Assembly: GCA_029532625.1 (NCBI GenBank)
Contig: JARFXM010000006.1
Span: forward strand, 2,914,001-2,978,000
Source: Lomentospora prolificans
Taxonomy: Eukaryota; Ascomycota; Sordariomycetes; Microascales; Microascaceae
DNA length: 64,000 bases
Direction of reading: 5' to 3'
Part shown: piece after piece, positions 44,789-57,100 of the stretch
Position numbering within the stretch: the first letter of the stretch is position 1
How the letters are laid out: every line of letters starts with the position of its first letter
The notes under the pieces: generated by a model
What the model was told of the DNA's origin: nothing
Databases searched by the model: none
What the model saw: only the letters and a program-made list of their open reading frames with translations
Translations under genes and position numbers: made by a program

Positions 44789-46206
44789 ATGCATATCTTG
44801 GGATTCCTGCTCGGAGTACTGGCGCACATCGCAGCCGCCCGCCACCTGGAGCGACACCGCTGTCTCATGTATCTCACAGGGTATTAGCTCTTCACTCTCC
44901 CCCCGCCCCTCCCCCTCCTTCCCCCGGGGCCGGTCGTCTCTCTCTCTCTTCTAGGGTGTATGTACAAAGACCCCCCAAGTGAGCTAACTCCGCGGCTCTA
45001 CAGCCAGCACCCCGTGGTGCCAGAATACCGCCTCACAAAGCACATCACGCACGTGGCCCTAGCCTTCCTCAACTCGAACCTCTTCAACGAGGACGAGACA
45101 CCGGCGGAGTGGCCGCTCTTCGCGACGCCCGAGACCCTGCGGGAAAAGTTCCACCCGGGCACCAAGTTCATCGTGGCCATTGGGGGATGGGGCGATACGG
45201 CTGGGTTCGATATCGCAGCCAAGGACGAGGCGTCGAGGGAGAAGTGGGCGAAGAACGTAGTGAAGATGGTGGAGGAGTTGGGGGCGGATGGGGTAGATGT
45301 TGATTGGGAGTACCCAGGGTAAGGAATGCCCTCCCTTTTTTAAATATCTTTTCTATTCCTCGCAAGTCTGCTTCATCGAGGGTCATATATACACACACAC
45401 ACACACAAAGGCCTAACCAGAAACGGGTATTATTCTGCAGAGGCAACGGCGAAGACTACAAACAAATCCCCAACGCCCAAAAAGCGTGGGAGATTGCCGC
45501 CTACCCGATCCTCCTCCGCAGGCTCCGCGCGCACCTGGGGCCCTCCAAGCTCATCACAGCGGCGGTGCCGGGCCTGGAGCGCGACATGCTGGCCTTCACG
45601 CCCGAAACGGTGCCCGAGATCCTCTCGTCCATCGACTTCCTCAACGTCATGACGTACGACATGTTCAACCGTCGCGACAACGTCACCAAGCACCACACGG
45701 GCGTGCAGCTGTCCAAGCAGGCGCTGCGCGCATACATGCGGCGAGGTGCCGATGCGTGCAAGCTCAACGTTGGCTTGGCGTTTTACGTGAGGTGGGCCCT
45801 CGTCGACGGCGATTGCCCGCCCGGGAACGAGCTTGGTTGTCCTACCGGTCTGATGGAGGATCCGGACACCGGCGGTGATCTGGGCCGGGCGGGGTCGTTT
45901 GCGTACCACGATGAGGTGCCGGATGGGCTGAAGGCTTCGTACGAGAGGGCGCTGGTGGAGGGCGTGTATGATGAGGTGGGCGGGGGGGATTATTACTGGG
46001 ACACTGAAGAGAGGCGGTTCTGGACTTTTGATACGCCCGAGGCCATCCGGCCCAAGTTTGATGTGCTGGTGAAGGATCTCGGGCTCGGTGGAGTGTTTGC
46101 TTGGGGGTTGGGAGAGGATGCGGATGAGTTTGCGCATTTGAGGGTTGTGGATCGGGAGATGGGCAGGTTGTGGAGGGATGATTGGGAGGAGAAGAGGGAG
46201 CTTTAA
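44789..46206 (+). CDS. Secreted GH18 chitinase-like glycoside hydrolase
   Basis: Likely extracellular or cell-wall hydrolase of chitin or related beta-1,4-GlcNAc polymers. Exons 44789-44880, 45004-45318 and 45441-46206 splice in phase to 390 residues. The ATG at 44789 opens a hydrophobic signal peptide (MHILGFLLGVLAHIAAA). The barrel starts CLMYLTGQHPVVP, has the SxGG-type strand as FIVAIGGWGD, and the catalytic DxxDxDxE motif as DGVDVDWEYPG with Glu133 as acid/base. Downstream are VMTYDMFNR and the final barrel strand GGVFAWGLGEDADEF. No chitin-binding or GPI module is visible, so it is a small single-domain GH18. The first intron was chosen because it links CLMYLTG to QHPVVPE; exon 2 alone would lose the signal peptide. 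The second intron carries an AC microsatellite. Confidence 0.93.
45391..45406. repeat. AC dinucleotide microsatellite in an intron
   Basis: Eight AC units preceded by a short AT run, inside the second intron of the GH18 gene. Useful as a polymorphic marker only. Confidence 0.9.
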
Positions 46207-46237
46207 AGGAATCAGATTTCACGAGGCAATTCAGTCT

Positions 46238-46268
<31 letters not shown>

Positions 46269-46969
46269 TTTCTCCCTGCTAGTGATGAGAGCCGTGGATT
46301 CATATCATTATTAAAAAGGCTACTTTGAGGCCTTGATCTAAGCGGGCACGACTAGTAAAATGAAATATAAAACTGACACCCCATCGACAGCATAGTCGAC
46401 GCCTCTCGGTGAGGTTGCGTATGAGAACCATGACTGGAAGAAAAGAAGGAAAAAAAAAGAGAAAAGAGGAAAAAAAAAAAGGAACTCGAGGAACTTGTAA
46501 ACAAAGTAGTGGGTATCTCCAGAATTATTAGTGTTTTTTTTTTCTTGTTCTTCTTTTTTTCTCTTTTTTTTTTTCTTTTTTTTTTGGGTCGCGAAGGGAA
46601 GGAGTTTCTTTCCCAAGTGTGCACCGCTGGCCTTTTGAGTATTATCCCAAGAGCAAGAACGCCACAGCCAGCCAGCCGTGGGGAATCTTCCCCTCGCCAG
46701 CGGGAACCTGCATTTGGGCATCCTTGTCCGCATCGCGCTAGCCAGCCTGACCTCCCGCCAACAGTTGCGCCGGCGCAAAAAGAGCCATCATTATTAGCGC
46801 ATCGCAACGCCCGTCCTTTTCTTGAGCTCGAGCTTTTCTTCCCTCCCGCGAGGTTCAAAGGGGAATTGGGGGGGAGAAACGAAAAAGGAAAGAAGAGAAA
46901 AAAAAAAAAAGGATCGGTTCAATGTTCCCTGCGACCAGCATCCATTTTTTATTTTTTTTCCCTTTCTTT
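46207..46969. other. Convergent spacer with opposed A and T tracts
   Basis: Lies between the stop codons of the chitinase (plus) and the MARVEL protein (minus). Holds T tracts at 46237-46267 and 46533-46585 and an A tract at 46437-46490. The A tract and the second T tract face each other across about 42 bases and could pair as an imperfect hairpin. Shorter A and T runs occur near 46898 and 46945. No gene seen. Confidence 0.7.
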
Positions 46970-47808
46970 TTACGCGGTGGGATAAGGAGCGGCGGCGGGG
47001 CCTGGGGCCTTGTTCATGTTGACTTCGGCGGGGCCAGAGTTGCGGTTGCGCTGGGCGTCGAGGGCTTCGAGGGCGGTGATGCCGGTGAAGATGGCCCTGG
47101 ATGGGGGGAAAGGTTGTTGGTTAGCTGGCGGGTTTTTTTCTTTTTTGACGTCATTTGAGGAAGGAGATTTTGATTAAAAGTGCTTCTTTGAGTGTTTCCC
47201 GGTTTGCAGACATAACCAGTGAATTTTAACACAAAGTGTCGCCGAAGCGAATAATGCCCCATACGATCCCGAGACCAGCAAGAAACGAAGAGGAGGGCCA
47301 AGAGAAAGAAAAAAAAAATAAAAATAAAAATGCTTACCAGATAAAGAAAGCAAACGCAATAGCAGCCTGCCACGTCCTACAAGGGTTCACGGAGCTGCAG
47401 CCGTGGGGGGCGCCGAGAGCAGCGGCCATGGCGATGGAGCCGGCGAACCAGAAGATGGTGGTGACGACGAGGAGGCCGAGGCCGGCGAGCTTATGGAAGA
47501 ACTGGGGTGCGAAGCGAGGGGTGGCGAGGAAGTAGGCGACGACGAGGAGGGACCAGATCGTGTTGAAGATGCAGAAGGCGACGGAGCTGGGGGACCACCA
47601 GACGTCGGCGACTGGGGTTTGACGTTGACAAGGGTTAGTTGGTGCTTTTCTAATTTTTTTTTTTTGCCCCCGGGGGGGGAAGAAAGGGAATGCGGGGGGA
47701 AGAGGGGGAAAGGGGAAAGGGAAGCTTACCGTAGGCGAGGAGGCCGAGCTCGAGGACGTTGAGGGCGGCGAGCGCGATGAGGGCGATGGAGATTATGCCG
47801 AGCGCCAT
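46970..47808 (-). CDS. MARVEL-domain four-helix membrane protein
   Basis: Small integral membrane protein of the MARVEL type, a family linked to membrane microdomains such as eisosomes and vesicle trafficking. Exons 47808-47730, 47611-47338 and 47096-46970 splice in phase to 159 residues. Four hydrophobic segments are visible: residues about 4-25 (IISIALIALAALNVLELGLLAY), 36-58 (VAFCIFNTIWSLLVVAYFL), 71-95 (LGLLVVTTIFWFAGSIAMAAAL) and 106-125 (TWQAAIAFAFFIWAIFTGI). A Cys pair in the loop between helices 3 and 4 (CSSVNPC) fits the family's extracellular loop. The short C-terminal tail is Pro/Ala-rich and polar. The role is not known beyond the fold; this is a common uncharacterised family in moulds. 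Confidence 0.88.
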
Positions 47809-50800
47809 GGTTGCGGTTTGCGGTGGATTGTGGTGATGGCGTTGAGGAATGTGGAATGTGGATGTGGGCTACGAACTGTGCGCTTCTGCGATGTGGGGAT
47901 GTCGCAGAGTGTTGGAATATTAAGTCGTTGATCCAAAGTCAGAGTTGTTTGTAAGCTGGTGTGAGTAAAACTGGAAATTCCAAGAAGTTCGGCGTCTTCA
48001 AAAGTCGGACGGGAAAAAAAAAATATTTAAAAAATAAAAAACCGAGGAAAGGGAAAGAGAAGGATCGACATGTAGAACTCGGGGAGGGTGGGAGCATGCC
48101 ATGTTTTATTCACAATGGGAGAGAGGTCTCCATCGACGGGTCACCACGTTTGGGAACATCCATGGTACACGTCCTTGGAGAGAAAGTGACGGCAACCCGG
48201 GAACTACGCAATCGAACTAAAAAAAGAGATAAAATAGAGTCTAGGCAGTATATACATTACAAGGAGCGAAAAAAGCCGGGCAGAGACAGGGTACCTATGA
48301 GTAGAATATCCATGAAGGGTGGGAAAGAACCACCCGGGAGCCAAGAAAATAGAAATGGGCCAAGGAACCAACCCGGAAGCGTTGCGAAACTTGGGAGGGC
48401 GGAGTCATGGATACTAAGACGGAAACGTTCTGAAGGAAGGCGCCCCCCCCCCCCCCCCCCCCCAGAAAAAAATGATGGCTGGACATGCGTAACGAGATGG
48501 GTGGAACATCATTGCGACGGCGGCACGGGAGACGAAACGAGATCTCGGGTGAGCCTGGCGCGGTGGTAGCTTCGCCGGCACCTTGCGTCCTCTTCCGATC
48601 TCTTCACGTCGTCTTCACTGCTGCTTCTTCATGGAGTCAAGTTATTGTGGACAGCGGCCACAGCCGCCAGCGATGACGTGGAAGCGTCCAACGGGCAAAC
48701 CAGGCCATCGTAGTCTACACGAAACGGGTTGGAACGCTTGGGAATCAACGGAATTCTGTGTCGCCTTGGTCCCCTGCGCCCAAGCCGTCGTCGCCAGCAC
48801 ATATCCACGTTTAGACTAAGACGTTGGTGTTGGAGCTGGCTTCAGCTGACTATTTCTCTCTCCTGGCAGAGGTACCATGTGACGTATAGCTGGCTGGCTA
48901 ATTTGAAAACCAATGCCCACCTCCCACTTCCTGCCCATCGCCTCTCCGCGTTGAACCCAAAGAGATTACCTCTTCGAGCTCACTTAGACCGAGCTGAACC
49001 TTCTCTTCGTCCCTTGAACGTTTTTGAGCAATCACAAGAACCGAACCGAGACATTTCCTACAGGAGCTCTGTTAGCAGCCTCGGCACATCCAACTTCGAG
49101 CCCACGCCAGCTAATACTGCCAAAAAACTACCCCAAAGGAACCTCAAAACCATCCGCAGCAGTCATGTATTAGTCGGCCCCACCTCAGCATCTCTTCGCC
49201 GCCGTCTCCAATTCCTCAGCCACCACTCCGGAAACGCCACTTGCTCTACTGGCCTCGCCAGCCAGCCAGGCCGTGCCACCAAAATACCCCTCTGTCACCT
49301 CGTCCCCTGCACTGGCCCGAGATATTTTGCGTGGCGCCCTTGCGTCAACGACGGCGGATTCCCTTACCTCGGACGACTGGTTGGCCAGCGGGATGGAGCT
49401 GGCCGGGAACCCCTATCGATCAGACTGGCGCGAGCCCGGATACTTGGTGCCTAACAGCGTGCAGCAAAAGGCGAGGAATGCTGCTTATACGGGGGATCTT
49501 CGCCAGGGAAGATGAAGGAAAGGTACCGCCGCCAAGAGAGAGTACGCAGGAGACCGGCGAACCTTTTAGTCACCCTGTCCTTTTGGTCAACATCTCGTGC
49601 TTCTTGGCCATGCGCTAAACATGCTCCAAGAAAACAAATCCTCGCCAGCTACCATTTCCCCTTCGTTCCTCATCGCCTTTTCTTTTCCCTATTCTTTATC
49701 CGGGACATCATGTGGAATTTTGCAGATGGTTGCTGCATGCCCCCCTTCGCGCTGCACTTCCAATGTATCCCGCATCAGTCTCCCACGTATGCCTCCTGGG
49801 TCACAAGAGGGTCGAGACGCCCATGCAGCATGCACCCTCGGCATTTAATTTCTAGAAGGGGGGAAGGGCACAACGAAACGCTGGCTAATAGGTGTTGTTG
49901 AACTCCACGCACGGGGATAAGCACACTGCTACTGTGGGCATCGTGGGTCCGGTATGAGACAGTTTGAGGTTTTGTCTAACGCTCGCAGCGTGGCACCTTA
50001 AACCCAATCCTCAAACCCGGGACGTTGGGCTCTCGGACTGTAGATCACGACGGTGATCGAGTTGAGACGAATTCTGAACATCATTTGGGAGCTTCTGTTC
50101 CCAATCTTCCCTCTAGACTTGTAAATCTCGACGTTGCTCTCCTCTTCGGTGGGAAGGGAGGAAAGCGGATTGAAAAAAAAAAAGAAAAAGAAAAAAGAAA
50201 AAAAGAAAAATCTACAGAGACATGTATCTCTAGGCCGTCCTTTTGGCTCCCTCCCGCACCATGTCCCCAACATGCGCCTGTCCCGATCCGGCACTCTTCT
50301 TTGTATGCCGGCCTAAATCGAGAGTATGGCATGTGCCGCCCTCTAGTATTTTCGGACAATGGGCTGACGCGAAAAAAAGATCCCACGTTCCCAATTCCGC
50401 TATCACGCTGGTGCCATCCCGATTCTACGCTCTCTGAAGAATCTCATAAAATGGTTGGGGGTTAACTTAGAATAATAGAGATGCGCTCGGCTCAAGTCTC
50501 GTCCGATCGTGATCACCCAGCGTACCGTTCATGCGACAGGATCCTCACGCTCTGAGTTAGGTGCTACGCCAAGCGCCAAGTACCAGGTGACGCGCAAGCA
50601 AGCGCCAGCATCGTCAGCTCGACCAGCTCTATTTTATCTTACGGCCACCAGGGTTTGTTTGATGGGTTCTTTTTGTCGCATTCGCGCGAGATGAAGATGT
50701 GCTTAGGCTGCCGGTGATCCGAGGTTGTGGAGATGTCCTTCTTGGCCCTGCTCGGCAAGCTTCTTTCTTTTTTTTTCTTTTTTTTTTTTTCCTGTTGCGT

Positions 50801-52383
50801 CAATCATTTGGCAATTTTGATTCGAGGGCTTCAGAACGGGTGTTGGTGCCGAATTTCCCTTTAGGATCTTGCAGGGATTGCAGATGGGAGATTAAAATAC
50901 CGACATCAGTTCACCACGCCGCCTTGAGTCGGAGGTCAGCCACAGTCCTTGAGAGAATCTTCGAGCCCCCCCGGAATATACGCCACATGAGAGGCCTCCT
51001 CCCAGCCATCATCCCTCGCCATCTCTGCCAAGTCGAACGGCTACACTTGGCAGAAACCGCCTCGACAGCCAGCGATAAATAGCCCGGTAACCCAGGCCTC
51101 GCTGCCTCAGAAACTCGATGATGTGCATCCACACCTTTCACGCACTTCACCGCCCTTTAAAGACATTCATTTGAAGCCATGGCGCCGCTGTTCGGCATTT
51201 GCGCCCATAGGGCTCGGTCATAAATAAACCTTGATTGCTAGCTGTAAAGCGGAGCCCCTGCATCCAGGTCATGCCTCATCTTTGAAGCGCTTTCTCTCAC
51301 AGTGAAATCATACCCGATTGATAAAGCGTCCACTTCTACAGAGAGCCCACCGCTCACAGCCTTGGATCCTTGACTCGGATCGGCGCGGAAAGGCAAACGG
51401 GGCGTGGTGTGTCTCTCTGCTTGTCTTGTAAACCCCCCACAATAGAATAGCCGCAGCGTCGCAGAGTACAAGGGTCTTGCAAAAAACAACCCTTCATGTC
51501 GTCATGATCACATGGACCCTCGATATGCTGAGACTGACGGATGGCGCAGGGACTCGTCGAATAGAAGCAGAAAAATCCGGCGTTAAAAAGGTCCTTTTCG
51601 ACCGCGCTTGAAACAGGGCCAGTGGTTGCTTGAGCTGCGTTTGGAGCTGGGAGGAGGCTTGCCGGCTGATGATGTCATGGAGGCGTGACGACACCATTAA
51701 AGCTTACATGGAGAACGGAAGTCGCCGTGCAACCATTTGCTCCTACCCCGCTTGCCCGCCGCGAAGCAGCTATCAACGCAGAGCTCCCCTTCCCAATATA
51801 GATTAGTCGATGATACCAGACTCTGATGGAAGGAACTGGATTTCATGTATGGGGAAGACGAGCAGGGCATGCAACACACCGAAAAGGCGGTTCCTATGGG
51901 CCCGGTCACCCTCGCCCGGTCGAGCCAATCAGCCTGACTGCTCAGCCAGCTGAACCGGGGAAGAGGGAGGGACGAGGGGCGGGCTTTGAAGCTATGACGA
52001 CAGCTTTGGTACTCCCAGAGCTTCCGGAACGTGCAACGCGACCAAGTGACATCCGCCCCGGCCCCATCATGGTTTGCCATCATGGTTTGTGACTGGCTGA
52101 GTAGAATGCGGTTGCTTGGTGTGTTTCGATTCGGTTGGCTGAGCTAGCCACCTCATCTTGTCGTCAAGGTTCACCACGCCACTCCTGCTAAAGAGGGTTT
52201 GGTTATAAGCTGATCATGGCGGGCCTGTCATTTGTAACCGTCCGCTCCCTCGCTCCCCCGCATCCTCTCGTATCCATCAAATCTACACTCTTATCAAAAC
52301 ACCTCCACAAGTCGATTCCATCCAGGCAAACACCCAAGAAAGAATAATCCAAATCGGGTCCAACTTCGAAAGTAACCATCGAA
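47809..52383. other. Gene-poor 4.6 kb interval
   Basis: Between the divergent MARVEL and RPEL genes. I support no gene here. One plus frame at 49174-49515, preceded by an acceptor-like TTAG, has a rather protein-like translation (for example TSDDWLASGMELAGNPYRSDW) but lacks a convincing first exon. Homopolymer tracts occur at 48443 (C), 50173-50215 (A-rich) and 50764-50790 (T-rich). A perfect 13-bp tandem duplication, CCATCATGGTTTG, lies at 52064-52089. Confidence 0.5.
48443..48463. repeat. Poly-C run of 21 bases
   Basis: An uninterrupted C homopolymer (G on the minus strand). C or G runs this long are rare in fungal DNA, can form quadruplex or i-motif structures, and are often miscounted by sequencing. 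Confidence 0.9.
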
Positions 52384-53054
52384 ATGGTCGACTCCGAAGC
52401 CCACCGCAAACTCGTCCAAGAGGACGCCATCGACGAAACCCCAATCTCCCCCGTCACCTCGCGCGACCCTGTCCGCCGCAACTCCCTCGAGCTCCATCTC
52501 CAGAACCGTCCTCATCGCGAGGACCTAGTAGACAGTGCGTCCCCGCGACCCTACTCTTCCTCCCCCCCAAGCAGACGGGCCCGTCCCACGAGCTTCGGTC
52601 CCAGGGACAGGGTCTGGTGGTTGGAGAGCGCCTACTGATTCTTTCCTGTCGCGCGCTTTGGCGTTTTGGTGCCCTTTGATTAGAACATATTTTGCTTGAT
52701 ACTACGGCTGCTCCCGCGCTGCAGGCTCAGCAGAAGGAGGTATGTTGTTTCCCTCTACACTGCCCGAAAGAAAAAAGAAAGAGAACGAAAAGGAAAAAAG
52801 TGCCCTCCTTGATGTTTTGTGCGATTAGGGGGGGAACTAAATCAGAACGAGACAACGCTGACTTTTGAGGTGGGTAATTCGGATAGCTTGAGAGAAGCAT
52901 GCTCGCCGACTCTCTTAATGAAAAAATTGCCCACCGGCCCTCGCCCGCCGAGCTGGTCAACGAGGGCGTCCTGCACCAGGATCCTCGGACCGCCGAGCAA
53001 AAGTACGAGGAGGCCATTGAGGACGAGTACGCCAAGAGGGAGGGCGGTGCTTGA
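52384..53054 (+). CDS. Small RPEL-repeat protein
   Basis: Three exons, 52384-52534, 52684-52739 and 52887-53054, splice in phase to 124 residues. Two RPEL motifs are visible: about residues 36-55 (ELHLQNRPHREDLVDKHIL, crossing the first intron) and about 80-99 (LNEKIAHRPSPAELVNEGVL). RPEL motifs bind monomeric actin in animal MRTF and Phactr proteins; in fungi the function of these short stand-alone RPEL proteins is not established, and actin binding here is inference. The rest is polar and charged, with an acidic helix (EQKYEEAIEDEYAKRE) at the C-terminus. The third exon's acceptor was chosen because it restores the second repeat. Upstream lies the 4.6 kb gene-poor interval. Confidence 0.85.
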
Positions 53055-53758
53055 GTTGGTCGAGCTGGAGGAGTTGTGTTTTCCTTGTTTTATACTCTTA
53101 ATGGACATAGCTTGCCGTGAGCTGGTGGGAGGAAGAAGAGGGGATGTGCCCAGGGCTGATGGTGTGATGTTATTTTATGAATGACTACCAATATAACTAT
53201 ACTACTAAACTATCAATCCTACTATGATCTGAAGTGAATGGCTTCTATCCACATTCTAGCGGCCAAAAGTGGCTAAACATCTTGTGGGAGGCTCGACTTT
53301 AGAGATCATTCATGTAAGCCGCATTTTCGCCCAAACTAAATCTCTACAGATACAAGAAGCAACAGAAGCGGTCGACTGTGAGTTGAAACTGAAGGAGTCA
53401 CGCTTACATCCCACTGATCAATCCCTTCAAATTATCCCATATCAATGAGCAATGGCAGAAGCGTATAAAAAGAGTGATCAATTGAAACTGAGACGAGCCA
53501 TCATCGCATCAAGACATCGTACAATATATCTCAAATTTCCCAACCATATTGAATCATTGGCCTTTGGAGCCTCCAAGTCTTTAAAAAATATCAACCCTCC
53601 AATGCGTCATTAGTCATTACTTTCCTCCGTCCATATCAGTACAAGACCCAACGTTATCCACGCAGCCAGCGCGGTAACATTGACTCGTCCGGCTGCGCGC
53701 CTGGACCCTACCTTGTAAGTCGTGACAGGTGTAGGGCCGCAGAGGAAACTAGGCGCCA
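53055..53758. other. Convergent 3' spacer
   Basis: 700 bases between the stop codons of the RPEL protein (plus) and the small Ser-rich protein (minus). No gene or repeat seen. Confidence 0.55.
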
Positions 53759-54177
53759 TCAACGCCTAGAAGAGGATCTAGGTTTGGACGAAGAAGTAGT
53801 TGACGTGTAGGCGTGGGAGCCATAGGACGAAGGGCTGGGCGCGTCAGGGTCTTCAATACCCTGGTTGTGGTTGTGGATGATGGTTCTTCCCTTGGTGGTG
53901 GAGGTGGATGTGTAGGACTCTGACAGGACATTCTTGTTAGTTTATATTCTTCTTTTCTCAAAGGTAAGAGACAAAACAATGGCCCAATGCCTCTTTAGGG
54001 AGAGGCTGGCGGTAGATCCCGAGGGAACGGGCCAGCCAGAGAGCGGTAGGGGTGAAAAGCTGAAAACAAGGGTTTGAACATACCGGCGCCGTATTCACGG
54101 TGCTCGCGGCTGGCATAGGAAGTGTTGCTGGACCCGGAGGTCGAGCCGTAATAGTACTTGGACGAGCTGGACGACAT
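53759..54177 (-). CDS. Small Ser/Thr/Tyr-rich hypothetical protein
   Basis: Two exons, 54177-54084 and 53919-53759, give 84 residues. The intron has a good donor (GTATGT), a CTAAC branch point and a CAG acceptor, and phase is kept. The translation is low in complexity: SSSSSKYYYGSTSGSSN at the start, a basic-aromatic middle (TKGRTIIHNHNQG) and a Ser/Arg-rich end. No signal peptide or membrane segment. It resembles the short disordered proteins common in mould genomes and I cannot assign a role. If the intron is not used, the frame ends after 60 residues. Confidence 0.55.
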
Positions 54178-57100
54178 GGCTGTTTTCGGCTGGGTGGGGA
54201 GACCGGGTATGGGTTTGGCAAAGAGGGCAACGAAAGTTGGTGATGGATGTATTTGCGAGATCTTGAATTGAGGTCTTGTTTAAAGATATGGAGATCCCCG
54301 GACGAGATGGCTTGCTTTGCACTGATGCGATGAGGAAAAGAAGAGATCACGGACAAAGAAGCAAAGGAAACCGTCGTGCTTTATACCAAAAAGAGAACCC
54401 GATCGAGTCAGGCAGCTCTGCCCCTCGATATGGGTAAAGATGACAGTCATATTGGGAAACCGTGGGAGGCATCTACATGAAAATGCCTAGTACCAAGCCT
54501 ACACATCGAAGTGGCGGAGATACAATGAAGACCAGGTACAAGACATAGTGTTACACTTCAGGGAACCCTAAAAAGGAGGCAGTACAGGAATTGGACTTAG
54601 GGAGAAAAAAAGGGGAAGAAAGAGTTCGCATCTCGGCGAAGGACACAACTGCGCAAACTGCGATTTGTCGCGCAGGGGGCGTGTCGCTACCGAGTGAGTG
54701 TACATCTAGTGTGCAACCCGTCGATTGTGGTGGGCATCTTCGGGATTGTGAATGTGGGAGTAGCTAAAAATGAGTCCGGAGCGGTTGACAATCGTCTTCG
54801 TTCGCAGAAGGCCGGGCGGTGCATTAAGGCACGCAGGCATCCATCACCAATTCTAGACTGCAGTTCTTCGACCGGGTTGGATTGAGGCGTGGGTGCCTAG
54901 ATACCCCAGGCAGATTTCGGATCAGGATTTGTTTACTTCTTTGTGGCGGTTGACTTGGTCGTTATATTTCGGGGTCCAATCTTGGAGCGAAATTCGAATT
55001 TGGAAAGTCTGGCGGGGCGCAACGGGTCAAAACTAGGCAGAAGGGTCGCCGTTGAGACGGGTTTGGCACTCCTGAGGGTTTTGTAGCATCACTGAAGGGC
55101 GGGGGCTGGGGAAAATTGGCGTGTGATGGGCTTGATTGGGGTTGATAGTCAATAGAGAGCCAACCTTGTGGGGTTCGAGTTTTAGGAATCTGCAACTTGA
55201 GCATCATTTGACATGAAAGCTATCGGTCCGTGATCAACGGCGATTGACGGGCGCCAAGGAAACAAGACTGCGGGACTCATGATGGTACCCATTCATGGAT
55301 GGTCGTGGTTTGCCAGCGAGTGAGGGACACCATGCCCAAGAATACGGGTCATATCACACAGCGTAGGGCTGCCGCAAGAAAGTCATGACTACACACCACA
55401 GGCAGCCGGTTGATAAATTGACGGGGCAAATAAGAATACGTGGGGGCATGGAGTTGAATGCAATGGAACTGTGACCTGGGGCCCGAACTACCGGAGGATG
55501 ACAAGTACCCCCGAAGCCGTCGAGTGACGGGCAGGATCAAACGGAGCAAAAGGGTATCGACAAGAGGTATTGTTCTGTCATTTGACACATTGATGCAGGA
55601 ACCAGTGGCGCCATCATAGAGGTTGGATGCATACTTTCCAACACTTTGGACCGAGTATCGTCAAGTGCCTGGGCACTGGTTGTTCGCAGTCTTGGCTAAC
55701 ACCAGCTGTCCCGGTCTCTCCCGTTAACGCTCCGCCTGGCAGCGCTGCGAATTAGAGCCTGGAACTCGCAGCCAGCGGCAGGCCTGGAGAGAATATTTGG
55801 GCCTCAGTCCTGAGTTCGGCGTTCGGTGAAACGTTGAACTCGACAAAGCAAGGCGAGGAGTGGCGGTTAAAGGCGAACCAGCTCCCACGCGGACCTCACT
55901 CAGTTTTCACTTGCAAATTAGATCTCGTCTGTGGACTCGCCTGGTGGAGTACAACACCTGCAGATCCACAGCTTGATCGAGATGGCTGCATGCCCCCAAT
56001 CCGGTTCTCCTGCGCCAGCGCGTAATCCGAAAGGGTTTCCGCATCTGCGAGTTATTGACAAAGATCTAGGCGTAAATTTTGTTGACCGTCGGCAGCCTCC
56101 GACACCTTTTTTACCCTCATCATTTCTCGTCTGGTAGCGAGTTTGCCTGAAATTCCTAAAAAAGGAGGAAAACAGCCACCAGCTGGCTACGAGTAAAAGT
56201 AGCTGCCTGGATGGTGGGGTTGACGCGACCCCTCCAAAGCCAGCGCGGGACTCACCTGAAGCTCGGAATAGTTTCGAAATCATAGGGCGCCTTAATCGTC
56301 TTCGCCACGCCCTCTACATGGGTTCTTATTGCTCGCTAAACGGGATGAGTCAACGAACAGCGGAGGTTGGTCACACATTTCGGAGTGCCTCCACGCAAAG
56401 GCGCGCCAAGGACGTATCGAGAGGTGACCAGAGGTATGCGAGTCCTTGAGGAGGTGGAGTACTTTGGGGCCCGCAAGGGAGCTACTGCACGGCTGGCGAT
56501 GGCCAGCGGGTTGGTTTCTTGCAGCACTGTAGGGCTGACGGATGCCTGGATAATCCGCACCCGGGACCACTGAAGGAACACGGGTATTGGAAGACAGGAA
56601 TGGGCCGCTTTCGCCAGCGCACCAACACAGTGCCTTGCGCGGTAGCATCTGAGGTATGCTCATGAATAATGATGGATATGGAGAGGACTGGATGATGGAA
56701 TAGATAGAGATAGGGCGGAGCAGGAAGTTTGCGATACGTCGTAACACTCTTGAACCATTCCAGAATCCCGTCTCTTCGAACTCATCCCGGCGTTGCTCTC
56801 ACTGGAAAGAGCGAACTGTCTCGAGTACAGTGCCGATACCTTACCGAAGGTACGAGGTAGAGTCCGGTCCTGGTTTGGCAGGTGCAGGGCGCGTATCCAG
56901 TGAAAGGAAAGCATGTGATACTACTCATCCATAGATATTATACTACTCATATTACACTACTCATATTACGTCCTGCGCAGAACTTCTCTCTTGATGTCCG
57001 CTTGGGCAGGCTGGGCTGGGAGTGGAAGCGGATCGAGCCTCTTGGCAGAAGTGTCAAGTGGTCTGGACCGACCTGGAACTCGAGGCCAGACTCGCCAGCG

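Noticed and set aside
48729..49454. 241-codon plus frame
   Set aside because: Arg/Ser/Leu-rich with no domain, and it conflicts with the more protein-like frame at 49174-49515; neither is firm enough to annotate as a gene.
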